DNA of 64,000 nt from Filimonas sp. (GTDB lineage: Bacteria > Bacteroidota > Bacteroidia > Chitinophagales > Chitinophagaceae): NCBI GenBank assembly GCA_017306865.1, contig JAFKHH010000014.1, forward strand, positions 248,001 to 312,000, written 5' to 3'. Shown one piece after another: positions 25,727 to 34,446 of this stretch. The first letter of the stretch is position 1. Each line of letters begins with the position of its first letter. The position numbers and the translations under genes are program-made. The notes below the pieces were generated by a model. The model made no database searches. It had not been told where the DNA came from and was given only the letters and a program-made list of their open reading frames with translations.

Positions 25727-27946
25727 TTATTTCAATTTAAACGTACCATCCAAACGGATATCATCAGATGCACTACCGATCATCAATTTAAAACTACCCG
25801 GCTCAGAAATGTACTGCAACTGGCTATTGTAAAATTTCAGCAGTTCGTTGCTGATCACAAAACGTACAGTAGTCTGCTGACCAGGTTCCAGTTTTATTTT
25901 ACTGAATCCTTTCAGTTCTTTCACCGGCCTTACTACAGATGCAAATTCATCACGCAGGTACAATTGCACCACTTCTTCACCAGTATATTTACCTGTATTG
26001 GCAACAGTACAAGTAACTACAATTGAATCTTTCGCCGTCATCTCTGTACGATCCAGTTTCATGTCACTGTATTTAAATGTGGTATAGCTCAGGCCATAAC
26101 CAAAAGCATAGCGCGGTGTATTAGGCGCATCTATGTAAGCAGATAAATATTGTTTGCTCTTCTGCCCTACATACGGACGGCCTGTATTCAGGTAAGCATA
26201 ATACAAAGGCATCTGCCCATTGTCATGCGGAAACGTAACAGGTAGCTTTCCCGCAGGGTTATATTTACCCGTCAGCACATCTACGATTGCATTGCCCGCT
26301 TCTGTACCCAGCCACCATGCATATACGATCGCGTCGGCCTTATCCGCAATATCATTAAAGATCATCGGGCGGCCAGCCATTAGCACTACTACTACAGGCT
26401 TACCTGTTGCTTTTACTGCATTGAACAATGCCTCTTGTTTACCCGGCACATGTATATCTGCTCTCGATTTAGATTCACCAGTCATATCCCATGTTTCGCC
26501 AAGCGCCATTATCACTATATCTGACTGTTTAGCTAATTCCACCGCCTGCTGTATATCCTCATCTGTTGCGCTCAGTATTTCACCACCTTTGGTATATGAT
26601 AACTGCGTAGCTTTGTAGACATTCTCAAATCCCTGGTACAGGCTGATCATCTTTGCAGAGTCAGGTGTAAGCGACCAACTGCCTGCCAGGTCTCTTTTTG
26701 CTTTTACCAGCGGGCCTATCAAAGCTATCTTGTTATAACTGTTTTGTAAAGGCAGTGTATTGCGTTCATTCTTCAGCAACACGATCGATTTCTTTGCTAC
26801 GTCTCTTGCAACAGGATTAAAATCTGTGCCGAAGACTTTTTGTTCGCGCGCTGCATCAGAAAATTTATATGGGTCATCAAACAAGCCCAGTTCAAACTTC
26901 TTACGAAGCACACGGCGCACAGCATCGTCAACAATGTTTTGTTTTACTTTGCCTTGTTTTACAAGCTCTACCAGGTTCCTGCGATACACCCTCGCCTCCA
27001 TATCCATATCACTACCCGCGTTAATTGCTTTGGAGGCCGCATCAGCCGCATTTTCTGCATAGCCCCAGCGCGTCATTTCTCCTATAGAATTCCAGTCGCT
27101 CACTACAAAACCGGTATAGTTCCATTTACCTTTCAGTATCGTACGTTGCAAATAACTGTTGCCAGTTGCAGGCACACCATTCAGCGTGTTGAATGAATTC
27201 ATAAACGTTGCCACACCTGCATCCGCAGCAGCTTTGAACGGCGGCAGATAATCCTGCCACAAGGTTACTTCACTCATATCTACAGCATTATAGTCACGCC
27301 CCGCTATTGCTGCACCATACGCAGCAAAGTGTTTAGCGCAAGCCATAATCGCATCTGTGCCGCCCAGTTGTTTACCCTGGAAACCTATTACGCGTGCTTT
27401 AGCAATCATACTGCCCAAAAACGGATCTTCACCCGCGCCTTCCATCACACGTCCCCAACGTGCATCGCGCGCTACGTCTACCATAGGTGCAAACGTCCAG
27501 TGAATGCCAGCCGCTGCAGCCTCGGTAGCTGCTACATGTGCTGATTGCGCTATCACCTCCAGATCCCACGAGGCAGCTTCTGCCAGCGGTATAGGAAAGA
27601 TGGTCGAGTAACCATGTATTACATCCAAACCAAACAGTAAGGGTATTTTAAGACGCGATTGCATTGCCATCTCCTGCACCTCGCGCGTGTCTTTTACGCC
27701 TTTTACATTTAGCATAGAACCAACCCAACCGTTCTTTATATCGCTTGCAATGTCTGTTTTCTTATCGCTTGCCGGACCGGTCAGCTCCCTGCCGGAATAT
27801 TGGTTTAGCTGTCCTACTTTCTCTTCTATTGTCATCTTTTGCAGAAGAGAATCTACTTTCTGATCAATTGTTTTTTTCTGGCCGAATAGTGGATTAAAGG
27901 ATAGTGCCGCTAATAGCATAGCAGCCGTCATAGTTTTGCTCATCAT
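25727..27946 (-). CDS. bglX: Periplasmic beta-glucosidase, GH3
   Basis: Exo-beta-glucosidase of 739 residues from the ATG at 27946 (signal peptide 1-22). The earlier in-frame codons up to 28006 cross an inverted repeat and are rejected. N-terminal GH3 barrel with MACAKHFAAYG, the nucleophile Asp284 in FVVSDWNSIG and the VMEGAGEDPF loop; C-terminal alpha/beta domain with the acid/base loop region near ALGETWDMTGESKSRADI; and a fibronectin-III-like end (VANTGKYTGEEVVQLYLRDE). The order and length match BglX. It should split oligosaccharides made by the other enzymes in the region. Confidence 0.93.
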   Translation of the reverse strand: MMSKTMTAAMLLAALSFNPLFGQKKTIDQKVDSLLQKMTIEEKVGQLNQYSGRELTGPASDKKTDIASDIKNGWVGSMLNVKGVKDTREVQEMAMQSRLKIPLLFGLDVIHGYSTIFPIPLAEAASWDLEVIAQSAHVAATEAAAAGIHWTFAPMVDVARDARWGRVMEGAGEDPFLGSMIAKARVIGFQGKQLGGTDAIMACAKHFAAYGAAIAGRDYNAVDMSEVTLWQDYLPPFKAAADAGVATFMNSFNTLNGVPATGNSYLQRTILKGKWNYTGFVVSDWNSIGEMTRWGYAENAADAASKAINAGSDMDMEARVYRRNLVELVKQGKVKQNIVDDAVRRVLRKKFELGLFDDPYKFSDAAREQKVFGTDFNPVARDVAKKSIVLLKNERNTLPLQNSYNKIALIGPLVKAKRDLAGSWSLTPDSAKMISLYQGFENVYKATQLSYTKGGEILSATDEDIQQAVELAKQSDIVIMALGETWDMTGESKSRADIHVPGKQEALFNAVKATGKPVVVVLMAGRPMIFNDIADKADAIVYAWWLGTEAGNAIVDVLTGKYNPAGKLPVTFPHDNGQMPLYYAYLNTGRPYVGQKSKQYLSAYIDAPNTPRYAFGYGLSYTTFKYSDMKLDRTEMTAKDSIVVTCTVANTGKYTGEEVVQLYLRDEFASVVRPVKELKGFSKIKLEPGQQTTVRFVISNELLKFYNSQLQYISEPGSFKLMIGSASDDIRLDGTFKLK

Positions 27947-27976
27947 AATATTTGCTTGATCGGGCCTTTGAAGGCA

Positions 27977-28002
27977 GTTATTTTTCCTTGTGTAAAAATA
28001 AC
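27977..28002. promoter_or_regulatory. Perfect inverted repeat upstream of the GH3 gene
   Basis: GTTATTTTT, 8 bp, AAAAATAAC (9-bp perfect arms), 31 bp before the GH3 start. It is a candidate operator or cruciform. No regulator gene is adjacent. Confidence 0.5.
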
Positions 28003-28198
28003 ACATGGCCTCTCACTTGTATCAGTTATATGCTGGATGGGCGCGTAATCGCTTATTTATTCGATTGCAGATGACAAATGCACTGATGTTTCAGGAGAAG
28101 AGATTTTAGTCAAACGTTGTAGTTGTATTGTTTAATTGTTATATGGTTGAATGGTTTTATTGTTGACTGTAAGACAGGAAAAGGGGCAAAGGCGATAT

Positions 28199-28306
28199 AA
28201 TCCTGACAAGTCTTTAAGACCTGTCAGGATTTTCAAAGCAACAAGCCCGACGCGTGTCCTCACGCGATGGTAAGCAACTGATTCGTGAGGACACGAACCA
28301 GGGCGA
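28199..28306. repeat. Repeat cluster: CCTGACA hairpin and hairpins with complementary tetraloops
   Basis: 28199-28231 is a hairpin (AATCCTGACA/TGTCAGGATT) related to the terminator at 25614. Then CGCGTG-TCCT-CACGCG (28251-28266) and TTCGTG-AGGA-CACGAA (28282-28297), followed by GGGCGAAG. Loops TCCT and AGGA are exact complements. The two-hairpin unit recurs at 45609-45670. The remaining bases of this 427-bp gap show nothing. Confidence 0.7.
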
Positions 28307-28373
28307 AGAAAACAATAAAACCATATAGCAATTAAACAATGCAACCATACAACCCTCTACTCCACCCTTCCAT

Positions 28374-28826
28374 TTACTGATGTATAGAAAAATAATACAC
28401 CCATCCAATAAACAGTATTTGCTCCGGCACCCTGAACCATAAATAATTTAAACCGGGGCCTTCATATGTTGCCTGTTCAAGGTTTACGTGTTTGTATGCG
28501 GCATAGATATTAGCTGGCAGAATCAGTATGAAGAATGCGAGCAACAACCATCCGGTTACTATACGTGCAGCAGGAAACAATAAAGCAACACCTGCAATGA
28601 TTTCAAATATGCCGGTAAGATAGATGATCATCTTTTTAAAAGGGATAATGGGTGGCAGCATCATAGTCATACCTGTTGGAAACAGGAAATGCCCTGTTGC
28701 GGTGAGAAACAGCATCATGCACATGGCAAGATTACCACTAAATGCAAGATGTATATCCCCCGTAGCAATGCGCGATATGATCACTGACAAAAGAAAAGTG
28801 CCTATTAAAACAAGAATGGGTTTCAT
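28374..28826 (-). CDS. DoxX-family membrane protein
   Basis: Integral membrane protein of about 150 residues with four hydrophobic helices (starting from MKPILVLIGTFLLSVIIS; the ATG at 28826 is preferred to an upstream in-frame codon). FEIIAGVALLFPAARIVTGWLL resembles the DoxX/MauE helix pattern, which is tied to redox or quinone-linked functions, though most members are uncharacterised. It lies 61 bp behind the Crp-type regulator on the same strand and is its likely target or partner. Confidence 0.75.
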   Translation of the reverse strand: MKPILVLIGTFLLSVIISRIATGDIHLAFSGNLAMCMMLFLTATGHFLFPTGMTMMLPPIIPFKKMIIYLTGIFEIIAGVALLFPAARIVTGWLLLAFFILILPANIYAAYKHVNLEQATYEGPGLNYLWFRVPEQILFIGWVYYFSIHQ

Positions 28827-28887
28827 GTATAAAACTGTTTGTCTCCACAAATTTCACCTATACCAATCACCTGAGAAATGATGTATG

Positions 28888-29469
28888 TTAGTTTCGGGCA
28901 TGTGCCTTGCGAATACGGCTAAGGCTTTCCGGTTGTATGCCGAGATAGGTGGATAAATGTTTAACTGAAATATTTTGCACCAGTTCAGGGCTTCTTTCCA
29001 GTAATTGGAGATACCGCTCTTCGGCTGTACGGGATAACAGGTCCATTTCTTTACGTAACCTTTTTACATACTGATGCTCCGCCATAAGCCGGCCTATCTT
29101 TTCACCGTTTTTATACTTCGCATAAAACTCTTGTAAGTGTTGAAAGGACAACATTACCACTTCTGCATCTTCCAGCAGTTCGATAAACATTGTACTCGGT
29201 TCACGGGTAATAAGGGAATAGTAGGCCGTCGAAAAATCGCCCCGGAATAAAAAATCTACAGTAAACTCTTTGCCATCTCTTAAGAAATAGCTGCGCGTAG
29301 CGCCTTTGTTCAGGAAATAAATATAATTCTCTACTTGTCCCTGCCGTAAGAGAAAATCGCCTTTTGCAAACCTCTTGATAACCATTTTGGCTGAAATATC
29401 CGCCCACTCCGCCGGTTCCAGGTGTACGATCCGGTACAGGGCTTGCTGATAGAAGGATAGTTCATTCAT
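28888..29469 (-). CDS. Crp/Fnr-family transcriptional regulator
   Basis: 193 residues. The N-terminal cyclic-nucleotide-binding fold is present (KGDFLLRQGQVENYIYFLNKGATRSYF, residues about 37-63), without the RxS-type cAMP-binding motif expected for true CRP. The C-terminal HTH is short (ISVKHLSTYLGIQPESLSRIRKA). This short form is common in Bacteroidota, often next to a small membrane or redox protein gene, as with DoxX here. No Cys residues for an Fe-S sensor are seen. Confidence 0.9.
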   Translation of the reverse strand: MNELSFYQQALYRIVHLEPAEWADISAKMVIKRFAKGDFLLRQGQVENYIYFLNKGATRSYFLRDGKEFTVDFLFRGDFSTAYYSLITREPSTMFIELLEDAEVVMLSFQHLQEFYAKYKNGEKIGRLMAEHQYVKRLRKEMDLLSRTAEERYLQLLERSPELVQNISVKHLSTYLGIQPESLSRIRKAHARN

Positions 29470-29659
29470 AAAAAAAGGTTATTTAACGATAGGATAAGTT
29501 TCTGTTATAAAAGTATTTGTTTACAGCTACATTCTTCCTAAAGCTTACTTAAATTACACATTGCCGGTTTTATAAGCGAGCGGCTTTTTTTATTTTTACA
29601 CTGCCCTCGTTCCCTTACTAAACAAATAAGCTATGCTTCTTTTGTAAATGTTATTTGTT

Positions 29660-30079
29660 ATGAAAAATGTTTTTACCCTAACGCTAATGGTCTTTTTAAG
29701 CAGTTTGACCATCTCTTCCTTTGCCCAGAAAATGTATAAAGGCAAATGGACTGTGAAAGAATATATCCTTACCACTTATTCGTCGGATGGGAAGACAATT
29801 GTAAAAGGCCCGCTAACAGTTACACCTAAAGATTATTGGGTAGAGATGGACGAGACCAAATACAATAGTTTTAACAATGGCCGGCTGATCACTTATAACC
29901 TGAAGGAAGATGGGGATAACTTACTTCTTTCAAGAGATGATGCTACAGGACGCCACACAGTAACATTAAGCAACCTGAAAAAGGGAGGCAATGTACTTAC
30001 ATTACACACCTGGGCGCAGAATGCACAGAACAGGGATATTACCGTTACTAAGATGACGTTGGAAGCAAAGACCGATTAA
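29660..30079 (+). CDS. Small secreted lipocalin-like protein
   Basis: 139 residues from the ATG at 29660, which starts a signal peptide (MKNVFTLTLMVFLSSLTISSFAQ); the ATG four codons earlier is possible. The mature part is an eight-strand-type beta pattern (YKGKWTVKEYILTTY, NLKEDGDNLLLSRDD) as in lipocalin-like Bacteroidota proteins. The function is unknown. It stands alone and ends in a strong terminator. Confidence 0.7.
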   Translation: MKNVFTLTLMVFLSSLTISSFAQKMYKGKWTVKEYILTTYSSDGKTIVKGPLTVTPKDYWVEMDETKYNSFNNGRLITYNLKEDGDNLLLSRDDATGRHTVTLSNLKKGGNVLTLHTWAQNAQNRDITVTKMTLEAKTD

Positions 30080-30106
30080 GATTTCAATTTACATAGAATG
30101 TATATT

Positions 30107-30128
30107 AAGCCGCTCTGCGGCTTTTTTT
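30107..30128 (+). terminator. Strong intrinsic terminator
   Basis: AAGCCGC-TCT-GCGGCTT followed by seven T, 28 bp after the lipocalin-like stop. Confidence 0.93.
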
Positions 30129-30208
30129 ATGCACCGCAGAGATGGGAGGACGAAGAGGAAACGCAGAGGATTCTGAATAATTTTCTTTTATATACCACTT
30201 TCGTGCAG

Positions 30209-30250
30209 GTGAGTAGTGAGTAGTGAGTAGTGAGTTGTCAGTTGTGAGTA
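30209..30250 (+). repeat. Heptad array, six units
   Basis: Six 7-bp units: GTGAGTA three times, GTGAGTT, GTCAGTT, GTGAGTA. The variant GTCAGT unit is in the penultimate position, as in the five 4-unit arrays elsewhere in the window. Confidence 0.85.
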
Positions 30251-30253
30251 AGC

Positions 30254-30657
30254 CTCACTGAGGCAGGGCTTCCGCCTTGTGCATGGCTATTACTAAGGGC
30301 TGCATAATTCTTCCTCATTTGCACAAATGCAATAATTTTTTATACAAGTAAAATATAGGCACAGGGCGGGAGCCCATAGGTGTTCAAAAGAATAATAAAG
30401 TCCCGGAGGGACGCCAGATTGGTAGTTTAATAATTCATGCAAGCAATTGAGCTCCGGAGGAGCGACAGAATGAATCGTTTTGCAAGGGAATAATTCTGTC
30501 GCCGCGCTGCGGCTCTGATTGGTGTGGGATATATCTTTCTACCATTCTATCGAGCCTCCGGCTCTCTATCATAGCAAGTACATGCTATGTTTTTTGCTGA
30601 GATTATATATCAATGTCTTTCGAACACCTATGGACGGGAGCCCTGCGCCAGTGAAGT
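30254..30657 (+). repeat. MITE-like element interrupted by a 256-bp element (nested insertion)
   Basis: The outer parts match the 132-bp element at 34848-34979 (CTATTACTAAGGGC, AAGTAAAATATAGGCACAG, CCCTGCGCCAGT). The inner element 30376-30631 begins ATAGGTGTTCAAAAGA and ends with its inverse at 15 of 16 positions. It is flanked by GGGCGGGAGCCC (30364-30375) and GGACGGGAGCCC (30632-30643), which looks like a target-site duplication. The first 187 bp of the inner element recur at 56504-56689. The remaining 30658-30834 holds CACGATT and CTCAAATTTCAAAT motifs and no gene. Confidence 0.8.
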
Positions 30658-30834
30658 CCATTCACGATTGCCGTCTCACAGTTCACGATTAATATCTGCG
30701 CCTCTCCCCGCCCTCCCCGTCTCTGCGGTGAATCCCATCTCAAATTTCAAATCTCAAATCTCCAATCCCCCTGTCGGTTTTGTTCTATTTCTCCGCACTT
30801 ACACAAAATAGCTTTGTCGAAAATTACATACAAG

Positions 30835-31665
30835 ATGACAACAAGCAACAAAGGAACCATACTCGTTATTGGTGGCAATGGTAAAACAGGTAGTCGCGTA
30901 GCAAATAAACTGAACGCCTTGAACTGGCCTGTTAAAACAGCTTCCCGTTCTTCCGAAATAAAATTTGACTGGCTCGATGCGACTACATGGAGCAAAGCGT
31001 TAGAGGGCATCAACGCTGTTTATATCACCTACCAGCCTGACCTCGCAGTACCGGGCGCCACTACCGCTATTGCAACGCTGTGTAAGCTGGCAGCAGAAGC
31101 AGGCGTACAAAAACTTGTTTTGCTCTCTGGCCGCGGCGAGCGTGAAGCTGAGGAGTGTGAGCGGATCGTTATGCAATCAGGTATTCAATGGACCATTGTA
31201 CGCGCAAGCTGGTTTGCACAAAATTTCAACGAAGGTAATTTCCTGGAACCTGTTATGGCAGGTTATGTTGCGCTGCCCACCAGCAACGTGCGCGAACCAT
31301 TTATAGATGCAGATGATATTGCCGATGTTGCTATAGCAGCATTAACGGACGATAAGCACAACGGCAAAATATATGAAGTAACCGGCCCGGAAGCCATTAC
31401 GTTCAGGGAGGCTGTTGCGGAGATAGCAAAAGCAACCGGTAGAGAGATTATTTATCAGCAAATCCCTATGGAAGATTACGCAGCAGAGCTGGCAGACTAT
31501 GAAGTACCTGCAGATGTTATCTGGCTGATCACTTACCTTTTTACCGAAGTACTGGACGGTAGAAATGAGCAGCCGATGAATGGTGTACAGGAAGCTTTAG
31601 GCAGACCACCAGCCAGCTTTGCTACGTATGTAAAAAAGGCTGCCGAAGCAGGCGCATGGCGTTAA
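30835..31665 (+). CDS. NmrA-family NAD(P)-binding protein
   Basis: 276 residues; the ATG at 30835 is chosen over an upstream TTG. The N-terminal nucleotide-binding loop is VIGGNGKTGSRVANKL, with no catalytic Tyr-x-x-x-Lys pair, as usual in NmrA-like atypical SDRs that sense redox or reduce quinones and isoflavone-like compounds. The C-terminus has the substrate lobe (EVTGPEAITFREAVAEIA). It converges on the LytTR regulator gene with overlapping stop codons at 31662-31665, so neither transcript can end before the other gene. Confidence 0.9.
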   Translation: MTTSNKGTILVIGGNGKTGSRVANKLNALNWPVKTASRSSEIKFDWLDATTWSKALEGINAVYITYQPDLAVPGATTAIATLCKLAAEAGVQKLVLLSGRGEREAEECERIVMQSGIQWTIVRASWFAQNFNEGNFLEPVMAGYVALPTSNVREPFIDADDIADVAIAALTDDKHNGKIYEVTGPEAITFREAVAEIAKATGREIIYQQIPMEDYAAELADYEVPADVIWLITYLFTEVLDGRNEQPMNGVQEALGRPPASFATYVKKAAEAGAWR

Positions 31666-32381
31666 AGCTTGCTAAGCGCCGTATGCCTGTACAGCTTACC
31701 AATAGGTATTTCCGCTTTGCCTATCTCTATTACTTCTGTTGTAAATGTTTTGATATGCGCCAGCGATACAATGAAGGAACGATGGCAACGGATAAACATT
31801 TTAGCAGGCAGCATAGCTTCTACTGATGTGATGGATTGCTTGGTTACAAGTAATCCATCCGTCATTATAACCTTTACATAGTCTTTCATGCTTTCTATAT
31901 AGAGTATATCGGTCAGCATTACTTTTACCATCTTCCTGTCAGCCCGGAAGTAAACAAAAGAATCCTGCTGGTGGCTTTCGCGCACCGGCGCCTCTTCCGG
32001 CATTGTTTTATACCCGGATAGCTGAAATGCTTTGTTGATCGCTTTTATAAAACGGTCAAAGCGGATGGGCTTTAAAAGATAATCCACTGCATCCAGCTCA
32101 TACCCTTCCAGCGCATACTCCTGGTAAGCTGTGGTGAATATAACCTTAGGTGGATTGCGCAATGTCTTCAGGAAATCTGTGCCGGTTAATTGCGGCAAAC
32201 GGATGTCTAAAAAAATAAGATCAACAGGCTTTTGCTGGAGCTGTACAAGCGCATCCATTGCATTGCTGCATTCGCCTATTAGTTCTACATTAGGCACCTG
32301 GTCTATATACCTGCGTATGATTTCGCGCGCAGGCGGCTCATCATCTATGATGAGGCATCTTATGGTTGTGTTGTCAGCCAT
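31662..32381 (-). CDS. LytTR-family response regulator
   Basis: 239 residues. Receiver domain: CLIIDDEPPAR, phospho-acceptor Asp in LIFLDIRLPQLTG, Lys in YLLKPIRFDRF. LytTR DNA-binding domain from about 140 (FVYFRADRKMVKVMLTDILYIESMKDYVKV...MFIRCHRSFIVSLAHI). It overlaps its kinase gene by 8 bp. LytTR regulators usually bind direct repeats; the clear palindrome at 33570-33594 upstream of the pair is a possible self-regulatory site but not of that type. Confidence 0.94.
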   Translation of the reverse strand: MADNTTIRCLIIDDEPPAREIIRRYIDQVPNVELIGECSNAMDALVQLQQKPVDLIFLDIRLPQLTGTDFLKTLRNPPKVIFTTAYQEYALEGYELDAVDYLLKPIRFDRFIKAINKAFQLSGYKTMPEEAPVRESHQQDSFVYFRADRKMVKVMLTDILYIESMKDYVKVIMTDGLLVTKQSITSVEAMLPAKMFIRCHRSFIVSLAHIKTFTTEVIEIGKAEIPIGKLYRHTALSKL

Positions 32382-33531
32382 GGGAAGAAATGATGTTACG
32401 AGAAAAAGATTTTACATTATTTTGTTTTCTCTCCAGTGCTACAGACAGGTTTACAATAAAGACTTCTTCTTCAGAAGTTATCTGCAATTCGTGTTTATCA
32501 GGGTATAAAAGCGCTAATCGCTTACGTACATTCACAATACCAATACCGCTTTTGTCAGAAGAAGTAATATTGGCAGAAAGCGGCTTTCCGTTTACAAGGT
32601 CCATCTTCATGATGTCATTCTCCACAGATACGCGCATACTCATCCACGGCTGGTCAAGCATATTGCTAACGCCATGCTTAAAACAGTTTTCTACAAACGG
32701 CAACAATAACAATGGCGCTATATAAAGATCATCTACATTTTCAGGCAGGTCTATATGCAGGTCTAATCGGTTATCATATCTTATTTGCTCCAGCACACAA
32801 TAGTCTTTCAGCATTTTCAGATCTTTCGCTAAGCTCACCACGGGCTGATTACATTCGTATAACATATAACGCAACATATCCGATAATCCCATTACCAGTT
32901 TGGAAGCCTGCGCTGAGGTGTTTTGTGTATAAGAATAAATATTATTGAGTGTATTGAATAAAAAATGTGGATGCACCTGTGCTTTCAATAACTGCAACTG
33001 CGCTTCAGCATTTTCTTTTTGCAACTGCAGGTTTTTCCGTTCTTTGGTGTACCAGTATTTCATCAGTTTAATAGTAGCTGCTATACCTGCAATGGTAATG
33101 CCTCCGCGAAGCCCTGCCATTAGCGCGCGAATGAAACTGTACACGGATGGCGTAACATCCCACCTTTCGTGCAGCATATACATCCGCAAAGGCCGGATAA
33201 CCCAAAAAGACAATAAAGCAGAAATAGAGGCGCCGACCAAAAAGAGAAGTATGACCAGGAGTGCTGTCTGCCAATATTTTTGCCGCAGCAGAAAGCGGGG
33301 TATCACAAAATAGTTGAGCGAATATGCCAGGAAGATATGCACGCTAAGAAAGATGGCAGATTCTATAACAGAGTCCAAGAGATACCACCAGTAATTGAAA
33401 TGCCCATTCAACCCTAAAAAAGAGTACAAAAAGGCCTGGAATAGCCACCAGAACACCCAGAAGGAAATATGCCTGCGTAGCCTGTATTTAAGCTCATCTG
33501 AAAATATAAAGGGGTACTGTTCCATGTTCAT
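32374..33531 (-). CDS. LytS/YehU-type sensor histidine kinase
   Basis: Membrane kinase of 385 residues. Four TM helices occupy about 20-150 (FWVFWWLFQAFLYSFLGL through ALMAGLRGGITIAGIAATI), then a coiled linker, the His_kinase domain with the phospho-acceptor in KAQVHPHFLFNTLNNIYSY, and a HATPase with LLLPFVENCFKHG and GIGIVNVRKRL. The first gene of a two-gene operon with the LytTR regulator. The signal is unknown. Confidence 0.93.
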   Translation of the reverse strand: MNMEQYPFIFSDELKYRLRRHISFWVFWWLFQAFLYSFLGLNGHFNYWWYLLDSVIESAIFLSVHIFLAYSLNYFVIPRFLLRQKYWQTALLVILLFLVGASISALLSFWVIRPLRMYMLHERWDVTPSVYSFIRALMAGLRGGITIAGIAATIKLMKYWYTKERKNLQLQKENAEAQLQLLKAQVHPHFLFNTLNNIYSYTQNTSAQASKLVMGLSDMLRYMLYECNQPVVSLAKDLKMLKDYCVLEQIRYDNRLDLHIDLPENVDDLYIAPLLLLPFVENCFKHGVSNMLDQPWMSMRVSVENDIMKMDLVNGKPLSANITSSDKSGIGIVNVRKRLALLYPDKHELQITSEEEVFIVNLSVALERKQNNVKSFSRNIISSHG

Positions 33532-33569
33532 CGCCTATAAAATTACAATGTAATACGCATCGTTGTTTA

Positions 33570-33594
33570 CCGTTTATCCAACGTCGATAAACGG
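33570..33594. promoter_or_regulatory. Palindromic operator candidate upstream of the LytS/LytR operon
   Basis: CCGTTTATC, 7 bp, GATAAACGG: perfect 9-bp arms, 39 bp before the kinase ATG, in the position of a promoter. It is a candidate binding site for the regulator or another dimeric protein. Confidence 0.55.
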
Positions 33595-33623
33595 TCTCTT
33601 TTCGTCGACGGAAAATGCCAAGG

Positions 33624-33767
33624 GATTTGAAATTTGAGATTTAATATTTGAAATGAATGGCTAGAGTTGTCACTTTTCCAGCACGGCCTTTACTCGCAAA
33701 ATGCCGTTTGAAAGTTGTACACTTTGAACAACAGCAATTTCAAATTTCTAATCTCAAATTTCAAATC
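33624..33767. repeat. Inverted repeat pair GATTTGAAATTTGAGATT
   Basis: A 17-bp core (33625-33641) recurs exactly inverted at 33750-33766 within 31-bp arms differing at about three positions. A related run lies at 30738-30770. The 144-bp unit just precedes the HD-domain gene. Confidence 0.7.
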
Positions 33768-33805
33768 AAATATTAGCTACTTTAGTAATTGATTAAAAAG
33801 CAGAT

Positions 33806-34435
33806 ATGACAGCACGTTTTTTAGGCAGATCGATCTTTGGCGATCCTGCAAATGCAGGCAAGGTACTGAGCCGGGAGGAGGCAAATGCTTTACTGGACAG
33901 TTGGGTATTGAATGATAAGCTACGGGTACACATGAGGCAGGTAGGTAACCTGATGCAACGCTGGGCCGCTGAAAAAGAGGGGCTTGATGAAGCTGGCCAA
34001 TGGCGCTGGGAAATGGCGGGGTTGCTGCATGATGCGGACTGGGACCAATGGCCTGACCAGCACTGTAGTAAGATTGTAACGGAACTGGAAGCTCGCAATA
34101 TTGACCCGGAGATCATTCGTGCCATAGCCTCACACGGGCCTATTCATTTTGGCGTGGAACCGGAATCCAGGATGGACCAAATGTTATACGCATTTGATGA
34201 ACTGTCAGGTTTGATACATGCTTATTCGCTGATGCGCGAAACTGGCTATGAGGGCATGGATGTAGCAGGTGTAAAGAAGCGTTTAAAATCGAAGGGGTTT
34301 GCAGCAAATGTATCGCGAGATGATATACAGGATGCCTGTACACGCGCGAATATATCGTTGGAAGACTTGATTGATTTTATTGTAAAGCACCAGGGAGATT
34401 TTCAAAAGACACTAGACGGGAATAGTGAATCGTAA
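33806..34435 (+). CDS. HD-domain metal-dependent phosphohydrolase
   Basis: Cytosolic protein of 209 residues with the HD signature: His42 (VHMRQV), His75-Asp76 (GLLHDADWD), His110 (IASHGP) and Asp131 (FDELSG). It is similar to small HD hydrolases acting on nucleotides; the substrate is not evident. The last codons (NSES) and stop coincide with a GTGAATCGTAAGACG repeat unit, so the C-terminus may be repeat-derived. It is monocistronic and followed by 645 bp of repeats. Confidence 0.87.
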   Translation: MTARFLGRSIFGDPANAGKVLSREEANALLDSWVLNDKLRVHMRQVGNLMQRWAAEKEGLDEAGQWRWEMAGLLHDADWDQWPDQHCSKIVTELEARNIDPEIIRAIASHGPIHFGVEPESRMDQMLYAFDELSGLIHAYSLMRETGYEGMDVAGVKKRLKSKGFAANVSRDDIQDACTRANISLEDLIDFIVKHQGDFQKTLDGNSES

Positions 34436-34446
34436 GACGTATCTAC

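Noticed and set aside
30209-30250. Tandem short repeats suggesting a CRISPR array
   Set aside because: Units are 7 bp and directly adjacent, with no spacers, and no cas genes are present.
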